DNA of 22,183 nucleotides from an uncultured Arcanobacterium sp. (GTDB taxonomy: Bacteria; Actinomycetota; Actinomycetes; Actinomycetales; Actinomycetaceae). The notes under the pieces are model-generated. The model did not search any database. It was given only the letters and a program-made list of their open reading frames with translations, and had not been told where the DNA came from. Within the stretch, counting starts at the first letter, position 1, and each line of letters opens with the position of its first letter. The stretch lies in the NCBI RefSeq assembly GCF_947253055.1, contig NZ_CAMXYE010000012.1, forward strand, positions 1 through 22,183, read 5' to 3'. The position numbers and the translations under genes were made by a program. This document shows, piece after piece, positions 1 through 6,029 of the stretch.

Positions 1-2
1 TT

Positions 3-1241
3 ATCCGCAATGTGACAGATATTGACGATAAAATTTTAGCTAAGGCGAGTGCCGCCGGAGCGCCGTGGTGGGCGTGGGGCTATAAATATGAAAAAGAGTT
101 TACCGCCGCCTATAACGCCTTAGGCGTCTTGCCCCCTACCTATGAACCGCGGGCGACGGGGCATATTCCGGAGATGATCGCACTTACGCAGCGTATTATG
201 CAAAATGGGCACGCCTATGCGGGAAATGCGGGAAATGTGTATTTCGACGTAGCTTCTCTCGCCGATTATGGTTCGCTGACGCGCCAATCTCTGGCTGAGC
301 TGCATGTAGATACCAGCGATATAGAAGAAGATAAACGTTCTCCCTACGATTTTGCACTCTGGAAGGCACCTAAACCGGGCGAACCGGCCAGTGCAGCGTG
401 GGAAACTCCTTGGGGAGCTGCCCGCCCCGGCTGGCATTTAGAGTGCACTGCCATGAGTGAAAAATATTTAGGTAAAAGTTTCGATATTCACGGCGGCGGC
501 ATAGATCTGCGTTTTCCACACCATGAAAACGAACAAGCACAAGCGCACGGAGCGGGTTGTGGATTCGCGCGCTACTGGATGCATAACGCTTGGGTCACTA
601 TTAAAGGCGAGAAGATGAGTAAATCTTTGGGAAATTCGCTTCTCGTAGAAAGCATTTTGCAAGAATATCCGGCCGCTTTAGTGCGTCTGGCTCTCGGCAC
701 GGTGCACTATCGCTCCACGGTGGCGTATTCAGAAGAAACCTTGCTGGAAGCAGCAGCAGTTTGGGAGCGGTTGAGTGGCTTTGTGAAAAGAGCTGCGGAG
801 ATGAGTGGGGAAATAGCTCGGGCAGAAATTGCTGAACTTCCTGCCACGCAATTCCCAGCGGATTTCCAAGCAGCGATGAATGACGATTTAAATGTGGCGG
901 GAGCGCTCGCCGTCATACACGAAGTAGTGAAGGTGGGCAATAACGCGCTCGCGGCCGGAAAAGTTGCCGAAGTGCAGAAATGCCAGCTGGAAGTGCGCGC
1001 AATGCTAGATGTACTAGGTCTAGATTCTTTGGCGGCTCCGTGGCGGGAGGAAGATACGGCTAGTTCGCGCTATCAAGAAGCATTAGATGTATTGGTGCAT
1101 AGATTGCTGGCGCAGCGAGCAGCGGCGCGGGCGGAAAAGAATTGGGCAGTTGCTGATTCTTTACGTGATACTTTGCTGGCGGCTGGCATTACGGTAGAAG
1201 ATAGCGCGCAGGGCGCCCATTGGAAAATCAGTGGAAAATAA
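3..1241 (+). CDS. cysS: Cysteinyl-tRNA synthetase, 5' end cut off by the window
   Basis: Class I aminoacyl-tRNA synthetase that charges tRNA-Cys in the cytoplasm. The reading frame is already open at base 3 (I-R-N-V-T-D-I-D-D-K), a conserved internal motif of CysS, so the GTG at base 12 is not the real start. About 60-70 residues with the first catalytic HIGH motif lie outside the window. Seen here are the metal/substrate region around GGIDLRFPHHENEQ (about 493-535), the KMSKS signature (612-626) and the helical anticodon-binding C-terminus ending in HWKISGK. rlmB starts 18 bases after the stop, so the two are probably cotranscribed. The order cysS-rlmB is common in actinobacteria. No frameshift is visible. 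Identification is very secure. Confidence 0.97.
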   Translation: MRNVTDIDDKILAKASAAGAPWWAWGYKYEKEFTAAYNALGVLPPTYEPRATGHIPEMIALTQRIMQNGHAYAGNAGNVYFDVASLADYGSLTRQSLAELHVDTSDIEEDKRSPYDFALWKAPKPGEPASAAWETPWGAARPGWHLECTAMSEKYLGKSFDIHGGGIDLRFPHHENEQAQAHGAGCGFARYWMHNAWVTIKGEKMSKSLGNSLLVESILQEYPAALVRLALGTVHYRSTVAYSEETLLEAAAVWERLSGFVKRAAEMSGEIARAEIAELPATQFPADFQAAMNDDLNVAGALAVIHEVVKVGNNALAAGKVAEVQKCQLEVRAMLDVLGLDSLAAPWREEDTASSRYQEALDVLVHRLLAQRAAARAEKNWAVADSLRDTLLAAGITVEDSAQGAHWKISGK

Positions 1242-1259
1242 CGAAGAGGGCAGAAAATA

Positions 1260-2237
1260 ATGGCTAATCATTTTGGAGGCCCCGGCGCCGTGCGCAAAGG
1301 TAGAAAAAAGGGAAGCACCATCGGCTCGGGTGGAAAGACTCGGGGGCATCGAAAGAGCCGCGGGCCGACGCCAAAAGCAGAAAACCGTACCTATCATCCG
1401 GCTTATAAACGGAAGAAAGAATTAGAAGAAAAGGCGGCAAAGGCAAAGACGGCCCAGCTGCGGAAAATTCTGCAGATTCCCAAGAGTCACGAATTAGTAG
1501 TAGGGCGTAATCCGGTATTAGAGGCAGTGGAAGCGGGAGTTAATTATCTACGGCTTTTTCTAGTGCACGATTTTGAAAATGACGAGCGCATTACGCGGGC
1601 GGCGGTGCACGCTACCGAACAGGGAATTCCGATTGTAGAGGTGAGCCGGCGCGAACTAGATCGCATGAGTGAGCAGGCTGTGCATCAGGGTATTGCGATA
1701 GAAGTGCCGCCGTATAAGTATGCCGATGTGCAAGAACTAGTGGATATAAGTGCGGAAAAGGCGCGGCCGGGGTTGATTGTGGCTTTAGATTCCGTGACTG
1801 ATCCGCATAATTTAGGAGCGGTGATTCGTTCTGCGGCTGCTTTTAATGCAGACGGTGTGTTGATTCCCGAGCGGCGTTCGGCAGGTGTGAATGTGGCTGC
1901 GTGGAAAGTATCTGCGGGAGCTTTGGCGCATGTGCCGGTAGCGCGAGAAACTAATTTAGTGCGGGCGCTGCAGTATTTACAGGAAGCAGGGTATTTCGTA
2001 ATCGGATTGACGGGAGAAGCCGACGCCATGCTCCGAGAAGTAAATCTCGCCGATATGCCTCTGGTAATAGTGACGGGTGCAGAAGGGAAAGGGCTATCGA
2101 GATTAGTGGCGGAGCAGTGTGATGTGCGAGCAGCTATTGAGATAAATTCGCAGGTAGAATCGTTGAATGCAGCTGTGGCCACCGGTATTGCTTTGTATGA
2201 AATAGATGGTCGGCGGGCAGGAAGCACGCAGAGTTAA
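1260..2237 (+). CDS. rlmB: TrmH-family 23S rRNA (guanosine-2'-O)-methyltransferase RlmB
   Basis: SAM-dependent SPOUT methyltransferase, expected to methylate the 2'-OH of a peptidyl-transferase-loop guanosine (G2251 in E. coli). 325 aa. Residues 1-75 form a very basic, Gly/Lys/Arg-rich extension (FGGPGAVRKGRKKGS...), typical of actinobacterial members and probably RNA-binding. Then comes the substrate-binding domain starting near ELVVGRNPVLEAVEAG. The SPOUT knot motifs follow: DPHNLGAVIRSAAAF, VTGAEGKGLS and INSQVESLNAAVATGIALYE. The start ATG has a purine-rich GAGGG about 10 bases upstream. The gene follows cysS at 18 bases. An octamer tandem repeat begins 8 bases after the stop. The family is secure; the exact target nucleotide is inferred from the family. 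Confidence 0.93.
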   Translation: MANHFGGPGAVRKGRKKGSTIGSGGKTRGHRKSRGPTPKAENRTYHPAYKRKKELEEKAAKAKTAQLRKILQIPKSHELVVGRNPVLEAVEAGVNYLRLFLVHDFENDERITRAAVHATEQGIPIVEVSRRELDRMSEQAVHQGIAIEVPPYKYADVQELVDISAEKARPGLIVALDSVTDPHNLGAVIRSAAAFNADGVLIPERRSAGVNVAAWKVSAGALAHVPVARETNLVRALQYLQEAGYFVIGLTGEADAMLREVNLADMPLVIVTGAEGKGLSRLVAEQCDVRAAIEINSQVESLNAAVATGIALYEIDGRRAGSTQS

Positions 2238-2245
2238 CGGCGCGC

Positions 2246-2293
2246 GTGCGTGGTTGCGTGGTTGCGTGGGTGCGTGGGTGCGTGGGTGCGTGG
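2246..2293 (+). repeat. Six 8-bp tandem repeats after rlmB
   Basis: Six perfect-phase octamers of consensus KTGCGTGG (GTGCGTGG or TTGCGTGG) run directly downstream of the rlmB stop. The array lies between genes and ends 66 bases before the ASCH gene. It is an obvious slippage-prone VNTR. No hairpin or promoter is apparent inside it. Confidence 0.92.
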
Positions 2294-2359
2294 TTAAAGA
2301 TACATCGCTAGGTAGCTGAGAGGCGTTGCGGTAAAAGATTATTTATAGAGAGATTACGT

Positions 2360-2845
2360 ATGGAAAATAAATTAGAGGCTTTCTGGATACATGCGATAAA
2401 TGCGGCGCGTTTAGATCCGGATACGGCGTTTTCGGGGCAAAAGGAGCTAACTGCGCTTTGCCCGGTGGCTTTTGCCGGTGGAGATACGGAGGCGGAGGCC
2501 GATGCTTTTCTGGAAGCGGTAGTTTCGGGAAAGAAAAAAGTATTCTGTAGCTATATCCCATCATATGAGATGGAAGGTGTCCCCTATCCGGAACGGGGCG
2601 ATATGGCGATTCTTTGCGACGGGAGAGGAAATCCGCGCGCGCTATTAGTGACTGAATGCAGTGAAAAAATACCTTTTCAGGAAATAACGGAGGAGATTGC
2701 GCGGGCCGCGGGAGAGGAATCTTTAGCATCCTGGCAGGAGAAATACCGAAAAATATTCAGTGCGGAATGCGGGCAGCAGGGAAGAGAATTTTCGGAAAAA
2801 GATTCGGTGCTTATAGAGCATATAAAAGCGATTTACGTAGCTTAA
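2360..2845 (+). CDS. ASCH-domain protein (YhfF-like)
   Basis: 161 aa cytoplasmic protein. The ASCH fold (a PUA-like, putative RNA- or nucleotide-binding domain) is recognised from several features: an N-terminal helix with FW, an acidic DTEAEADAFLEAVVSGKKKVFCSY segment, the GVPYPERGDMAILCDGRGNPRALLVTE barrel strands, and a C-terminal ASWQEKYRKIFSAE...VLIEHIKAIYV block. This order matches the YhfF/YqfB-type family. The start ATG is preceded by AGAGAG about 8 bases upstream. It stands alone between rlmB and the uracil permease, so context does not reveal a substrate. Function is unknown beyond the domain; a role in RNA or nucleotide metabolism is only an inference. Confidence 0.8.
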   Translation: MENKLEAFWIHAINAARLDPDTAFSGQKELTALCPVAFAGGDTEAEADAFLEAVVSGKKKVFCSYIPSYEMEGVPYPERGDMAILCDGRGNPRALLVTECSEKIPFQEITEEIARAAGEESLASWQEKYRKIFSAECGQQGREFSEKDSVLIEHIKAIYVA

Positions 2846-2923
2846 CCCCTAAAAGAAAAACACCACTTAATTCTTACACTTTTTTCGCTCGCGCGCTGCT
2901 TTTTAGCGCGTGAATACTTTAAC

Positions 2924-2952
2924 AGTGCCTAGCTTTGGCTACTTTACTTTTT
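2924..2952 (+). promoter_or_regulatory. Possible attenuator hairpin in the uraA leader
   Basis: AGTGCC (2924-2929) can pair with GGC-T-ACT (2937-2943, one bulged T), followed by TTACTTTTT. This gives a weak terminator-like structure 47 bases before the chosen uraA start. A stronger GC hairpin (2890-2897 with 2905-2912) lies just upstream, and a possible -10 TACACT is at 2875-2880. Pyrimidine genes are often controlled by leader attenuation or PyrR, so the position is suggestive. The stem is short and evidence is thin. Confidence 0.25.
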
Positions 2953-2999
2953 CCCATTACGATGGCGGGGAAGCAAAACTACCAGAGGAGAGGTTGCTG

Positions 3000-4376
3000 A
3001 TGAAGAAAAAATTTGGGTGGTCGCTACACGGAGATGGGCGGCACATAGCCCCGGGGGAAGTGGTTACCCCGCATGAACGAATGGCCTGGCCGATTACAAT
3101 CGGCATTGGTGCCCAGCACGTGGTGGCAATGTTTGGAGCCACCTTCCTGGTCCCGCTATTGACTGGTTTCGATCCCTCGACGACTTTGTTCTTCACCGGA
3201 TTCGGAACCATTCTTTTTATGTTGATAACTTCCGGGCGGCTCCCCTCTTATCTGGGATCATCTTTCGCCCTAATTGCTCCGATTGGCGCTGTCACCGGCT
3301 ATATAGCGGGCGGCGGATCGCCCCTAGATCCGGATAAAGCTGCTCTAGCTCAAGGCGGCGTGATCGCCGTCGGCGCCACTTTGGCGCTGGTCGGCTTAGT
3401 GGTACATTTTGCGGGCGCACACTGGATTGATAGGTTAATGCCTCCCATCGTCACCGGAGCAATCGTTTCTTTAATCGGATTCAACTTAGCGCCTGCCGCA
3501 TGGAACAACGTAAAACAGGCTCCTATCACCGCGCTCACCACAGTCATTACCGTATTGCTGGTCACGGTACTGTTCAAAGGAATTATTGGCCGGCTCTCCA
3601 TCTTAATCGGGGTAATAGCCGGATATATTATGGCGGTAATTCGCGGTGAAGTAGATTTCGCAGGTATCGCAGACGCCTCCTGGCTGGGCGCTCCGGCTTT
3701 CCGCGCCCCGGCTTTTGACCTTTCGCTGCTCGGCTTATTTGTGCCGGTAGTGCTGGTATTGATTGCGGAAAATGTGGGTCACGTAAAGTCGGTTTCGGCA
3801 ATGACGGGTGAAAATCTCGACGACGTCACCGGGCGGGCACTCTTTGCCGACGGTATCTCCACCATGTTTGCCGGAGCCGGCGGCGGTTCCGGTACCACCA
3901 CTTACGCAGAGAATATCGGGGTAATGGCCGCTACGCGCGTCTACTCTACCGCTGCCTACGTAGTGGCGGCAGTGATTGCGCTCGGTCTCTCTATGCTACC
4001 TAAGTTCGGGCAGCTCATTGCGACTATTCCTCCGGGGGTACTCGGCGGCGCGGCCACCGTCCTCTACGGCATGATCGGTATGCTGGGCGTGCGTATCTGG
4101 GTACAGAATCGAGTAGATTTCTCTGATCCAGTGAATCTCAATACGGCTGCTGTGGCAATGGTACTCGCAATCGCTAACTACACCTTGCACTGGGGAGATA
4201 TGGTATTCGAAGGAATTGCCCTCGGTTCTTTCGCTGCCATCATCATCTACCACACCATGCGGGCTATTTCGCGCTGGCGCGGTACCTCTATGGAAGCAGC
4301 TTCTCCGGCCTCCGCTCCGGCTGGTGCAGAACTAGAACCGGGCGCACTGCGCAGAGATTTTTCCGTAGAGAAATAA
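3000..4376 (+). CDS. uraA: Uracil:cation symporter (NCS2 family)
   Basis: Integral membrane importer of uracil, driven by cation symport (nucleobase salvage). 458 aa and about 14 hydrophobic segments. Hallmarks of UraA are present: QHVVAMFGATFLVPLLTG near the N-terminus, GSSFALIAPIGAV in the first substrate-binding strand, AENVGHVKSVSAMTG with the substrate-binding Glu, and GGGSGTTTYAENIGVM with the second conserved Glu. An upstream GTG at 2910 is in frame, but ATG 3000 is preferred. It has the strong Shine-Dalgarno GAGGAGAGG (2985-2993), and homology begins there; the 30 extra residues look like untranslated leader. The C-terminal tail is a short Ala/Pro/Glu-rich cytoplasmic extension. A 15-bp tandem duplication includes the stop codon. 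A strong terminator follows. Confidence 0.94.
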   Translation: MKKKFGWSLHGDGRHIAPGEVVTPHERMAWPITIGIGAQHVVAMFGATFLVPLLTGFDPSTTLFFTGFGTILFMLITSGRLPSYLGSSFALIAPIGAVTGYIAGGGSPLDPDKAALAQGGVIAVGATLALVGLVVHFAGAHWIDRLMPPIVTGAIVSLIGFNLAPAAWNNVKQAPITALTTVITVLLVTVLFKGIIGRLSILIGVIAGYIMAVIRGEVDFAGIADASWLGAPAFRAPAFDLSLLGLFVPVVLVLIAENVGHVKSVSAMTGENLDDVTGRALFADGISTMFAGAGGGSGTTTYAENIGVMAATRVYSTAAYVVAAVIALGLSMLPKFGQLIATIPPGVLGGAATVLYGMIGMLGVRIWVQNRVDFSDPVNLNTAAVAMVLAIANYTLHWGDMVFEGIALGSFAAIIIYHTMRAISRWRGTSMEAASPASAPAGAELEPGALRRDFSVEK

Positions 4377-4401
4377 GGAACAGGGGAATAACGAACAGGA
4401 G
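4372..4401 (+). repeat. 15-bp tandem duplication containing the uraA stop
   Basis: AATAAGGAACAGGGG is followed immediately by AATAACGAACAGGAG (13 of 15 identical), and a third partial AATAA starts next. The uraA stop TAA lies in the first copy, so the duplication spans the end of the gene. Confidence 0.75.
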
Positions 4402-4445
4402 AATAAAGCAAAGAAAAATTCTTAGTTTGCGCTATTCTTAACTGC

Positions 4446-4499
4446 GCAGAGCCGCTCTTTAAGGTTCCACACAACCTGAGAGCGGCTCTGCCGCTTTTT
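4446..4499 (+). terminator. Strong intrinsic terminator of uraA
   Basis: GCAGAGCCGCTCT (4446-4458) pairs perfectly with 4479-4491, and an inner AGGTT/AACCT stem extends it. CGC and five T follow. On the opposite strand the stop codon and last codons of the LytR_C gene lie inside this hairpin, so the convergent genes share it. Confidence 0.88.
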
Positions 4500-5034
4500 G
4501 AAAGTCCTTTTCTTGCGGATTTTTATGCATGGAATCCCAGTTATTGCCAATTACTATATTTACTGAATCGAGTTTTTTCTCCTCACTTAGCTGAATAGTG
4601 GCATCCGGGAAGAAAGCGCGCAAGGTATAGGCGGCGGCGAGATTCTTTTTTGTAGTAATCAGCAGCACCGGAGCAGTTAAAGCGGGGCCCTCCCAGTTGC
4701 CTACTTCTGCCACTTGCACATCTTGATCTTGGAGTGCTTCGGCTACTTCGCCCGCCAAGCCGCTCTCACTTCCGGCGTTAAATACTTTGGCAGTTATTTC
4801 TGCTAGCTTTTTTGCCTGCATATTCTTCGGTGGGCAAGGAATCAGCTGCTGTGCAGAAGTTTCTTTAGCTAGGCCGTGGAAAGGAAAAGGAAGTACGCCC
4901 GTCCAAAAAAGAGTATTGAGGAAGAGTAGGCACACCATCACGGCACCTATTCGGGTAAAGAGGCGTATTTGCCGCGCGGTGCGGTGCTGTTGATAAGCGG
5001 TGCGCTCGGATGAGGAAGGCTCAGTAGTTTTCAC
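4459..5034 (-). CDS. Membrane-anchored protein with LytR C-terminal (LytR_C) domain
   Basis: 191 aa. A polar N-terminus of about 28 residues precedes one transmembrane helix (about 29-50, IGAVMVCLLFLNTLFWTGVL). The rest is extracytoplasmic. From about residue 80 the pattern AEITAKVFNAGSESGLAGEVAEALQDQDVQVAEVGN, followed by alternating strands and VNIVIGNNW, matches the LytR_C domain. In actinobacteria this domain is found at the end of LytR-CpsA-Psr ligases and as small stand-alone proteins. No LCP catalytic domain is present, so this is a stand-alone type of unknown exact role, presumably at the cell envelope. The start is GTG; a TAGATT seven bases upstream could be a -10. It lies downstream of the winged-helix gene on the same strand with a 100-base gap. 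The stop codon lies within the uraA terminator hairpin. Confidence 0.75.
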   Translation of the reverse strand: MKTTEPSSSERTAYQQHRTARQIRLFTRIGAVMVCLLFLNTLFWTGVLPFPFHGLAKETSAQQLIPCPPKNMQAKKLAEITAKVFNAGSESGLAGEVAEALQDQDVQVAEVGNWEGPALTAPVLLITTKKNLAAAYTLRAFFPDATIQLSEEKKLDSVNIVIGNNWDSMHKNPQEKDFQKAAEPLSGCVEP

Positions 5035-5134
5035 AGTTTCTAATCTATATCAGGAAAAGTAGTGAAGGTAGGCAGAAAGGGAGAATTAGCTTCTGGGGAG
5101 AGTGTATAGAAAATCCAGTATCTAAAAAGCCGTA

Positions 5135-5713
5135 TTAAAAAGTAAGAATTTGCAGTACGGAGGTATGTGCACTCGCAGAGCTGAAAGAATCTACTACTTT
5201 TACGACTCCGCGTTCTCCGATAGCTTCTTGAATAAAGAATTTAAAAGTCCGCTCTTGAATTCCGGGAACTATGCTCTCTAGGTCGTAGAAATAACGAGAA
5301 ACTACACAGATATTGCCGTTCTCGAGATGTACTTCCATTCCCATGCGGCGCAAGGTATTGGCCACGTCAGCTTCCAGATTCGAAGAATCGCTCAGGCTGC
5401 CGTAGTATTCTCCGCGTAGAAGTGCTTCTAGGAGAGCTTTTTCATTGGGGCCACCAGTGGCGATAGAAGAATTTACTTTTTCAAAAAAAGGAATCTGGCC
5501 GGTGCTGGCGCGGTAGATGAAAAGTGGGCGGCCTTTATTTCCGTCTCGCTGCAGACTGCGCTCTATGTATCCGTAGGAATTCAATTTTCGCAGTGCATTA
5601 CGTACCGAATTTGGGTGCACGTCTACAGTCTGGGCAATAGAGTTTATATCTGCCCAAGAATTGAGTTCTTGCAGATGCTGCAGTATAGCTTGTTGGATAT
5701 CAGAAAGTTGCAC
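5135..5713 (-). CDS. Winged-helix DNA-binding transcriptional regulator, family not recognised
   Basis: 192 aa, no membrane segment. Residues 1-70 form a winged helix-turn-helix: helices LSDIQQAILQHLQEL and INSIAQTVDV, recognition helix HPNSVRNALRKLNSYGYI, and a wing ERSLQRDGNKGRPLFIYRA. The N-SVRNALRKL-GY pattern resembles MarR/ArsR-type modules. Residues 75-192 match no domain I know. They include a helical ALLEALLRGEYYG part and a strand-rich MEVHLENGNICVVSRYF part that might bind a ligand or dimerise. The start is GTG, only 6 bases after a good -10, so the mRNA is probably leaderless. The gene is divergent from the surface protein gene across about 315 bases with palindromes. Control of that gene, of itself, or of the downstream LytR_C gene is plausible but inferred. 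Confidence 0.72.
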   Translation of the reverse strand: MQLSDIQQAILQHLQELNSWADINSIAQTVDVHPNSVRNALRKLNSYGYIERSLQRDGNKGRPLFIYRASTGQIPFFEKVNSSIATGGPNEKALLEALLRGEYYGSLSDSSNLEADVANTLRRMGMEVHLENGNICVVSRYFYDLESIVPGIQERTFKFFIQEAIGERGVVKVVDSFSSASAHTSVLQILTF

Positions 5714-5719
5714 AATTGT

Positions 5720-5749
5720 ATGATACTTAAAGTACTAAATTAATTTCAA
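5720..5749 (-). promoter_or_regulatory. Promoter of the winged-helix regulator gene
   Basis: On the minus strand, TTGAAA (5744-5749), an 18-base spacer and TATCAT (5720-5725), then only 6 bases to the GTG start at 5713. Transcription would begin at or beside the start codon. The spacer contains the 11-base palindrome TACTT-A-AAGTA, a possible autoregulatory operator. Confidence 0.55.
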
Positions 5750-5800
5750 TAGTTTAAACAATTAACTTATTTTTAATTTGAGATTAAAGTCCTAAATAGA

Positions 5801-5830
5801 TTGACGAAACCCTCTTTTTTGGTGCAGAAT
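5801..5830 (+). promoter_or_regulatory. Probable promoter of the surface protein gene
   Basis: TTGACG (5801-5806), an 18-base spacer and CAGAAT (5825-5830). This predicts a transcript start near 5837 and a leader of about 190 bases. The half-site TTGGTGCA (5819-5826) overlaps the -10. Confidence 0.45.
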
Positions 5831-5881
5831 AGTAGCAAAAGTCACTATATGTGGGCAGTAAAAAATTAGCTGCGGCATAGT

Positions 5882-5893
5882 TTGGTGCACCAA
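5882..5893. promoter_or_regulatory. 12-bp perfect palindrome, possible operator
   Basis: TTGGTGCACCAA is a perfect palindrome about 45 bases after the predicted transcript start of the surface protein gene. Its left part TTGGTGCA also occurs at 5819-5826 over the -10. Two copies in one control region suggest a regulator site, possibly for the adjacent winged-helix protein; this is inference. Confidence 0.35.
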
Positions 5894-6029
5894 GCAGGGG
5901 CGTCAAGAAGTGAAAAATTAAATATAAATTAGTTATCGAGTTTTAGACACAAGATCGCTGGTGATCACTATTAAATAGGTGTCTTGCTTTATATCGCATT
6001 TGTTAAGGGAGAATTTGTTAGGGGAGAAG

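Larger units (their letters stand above)
5714..6029. other. AT-rich divergent control region
   Basis: The gap between the winged-helix gene (left, minus) and the surface protein (right, plus) contains no credible gene. It is AT-rich and holds a minus promoter (5720-5749), a plus promoter (5801-5830) and several palindromes: TACTT-A-AAGTA (5724-5734), GTTTAAAC (5752-5759), TTGGTGCACCAA (5882-5893) and GTGATCAC (5962-5969). Two Shine-Dalgarno-like runs (AAGGGA at 6005, AGGGGAG at 6020) precede the surface protein start. Confidence 0.6.

Noticed and set aside
2890..2912. GC-rich hairpin as terminator of the ASCH gene
   Set aside because: The stem is not followed by a T-run; T-rich sequence lies before it and in the loop.
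2910..2999. 30-residue N-terminal extension of the uracil permease from GTG 2910
   Set aside because: It has no ribosome site, lies in a hairpin-rich leader, and homology begins at ATG 3000, which has GAGGAGAGG upstream.
5979..6029. 17-residue N-terminal extension of the surface protein
   Set aside because: It lacks a ribosome site and would put non-signal residues ahead of a proper signal peptide starting at ATG 6030.
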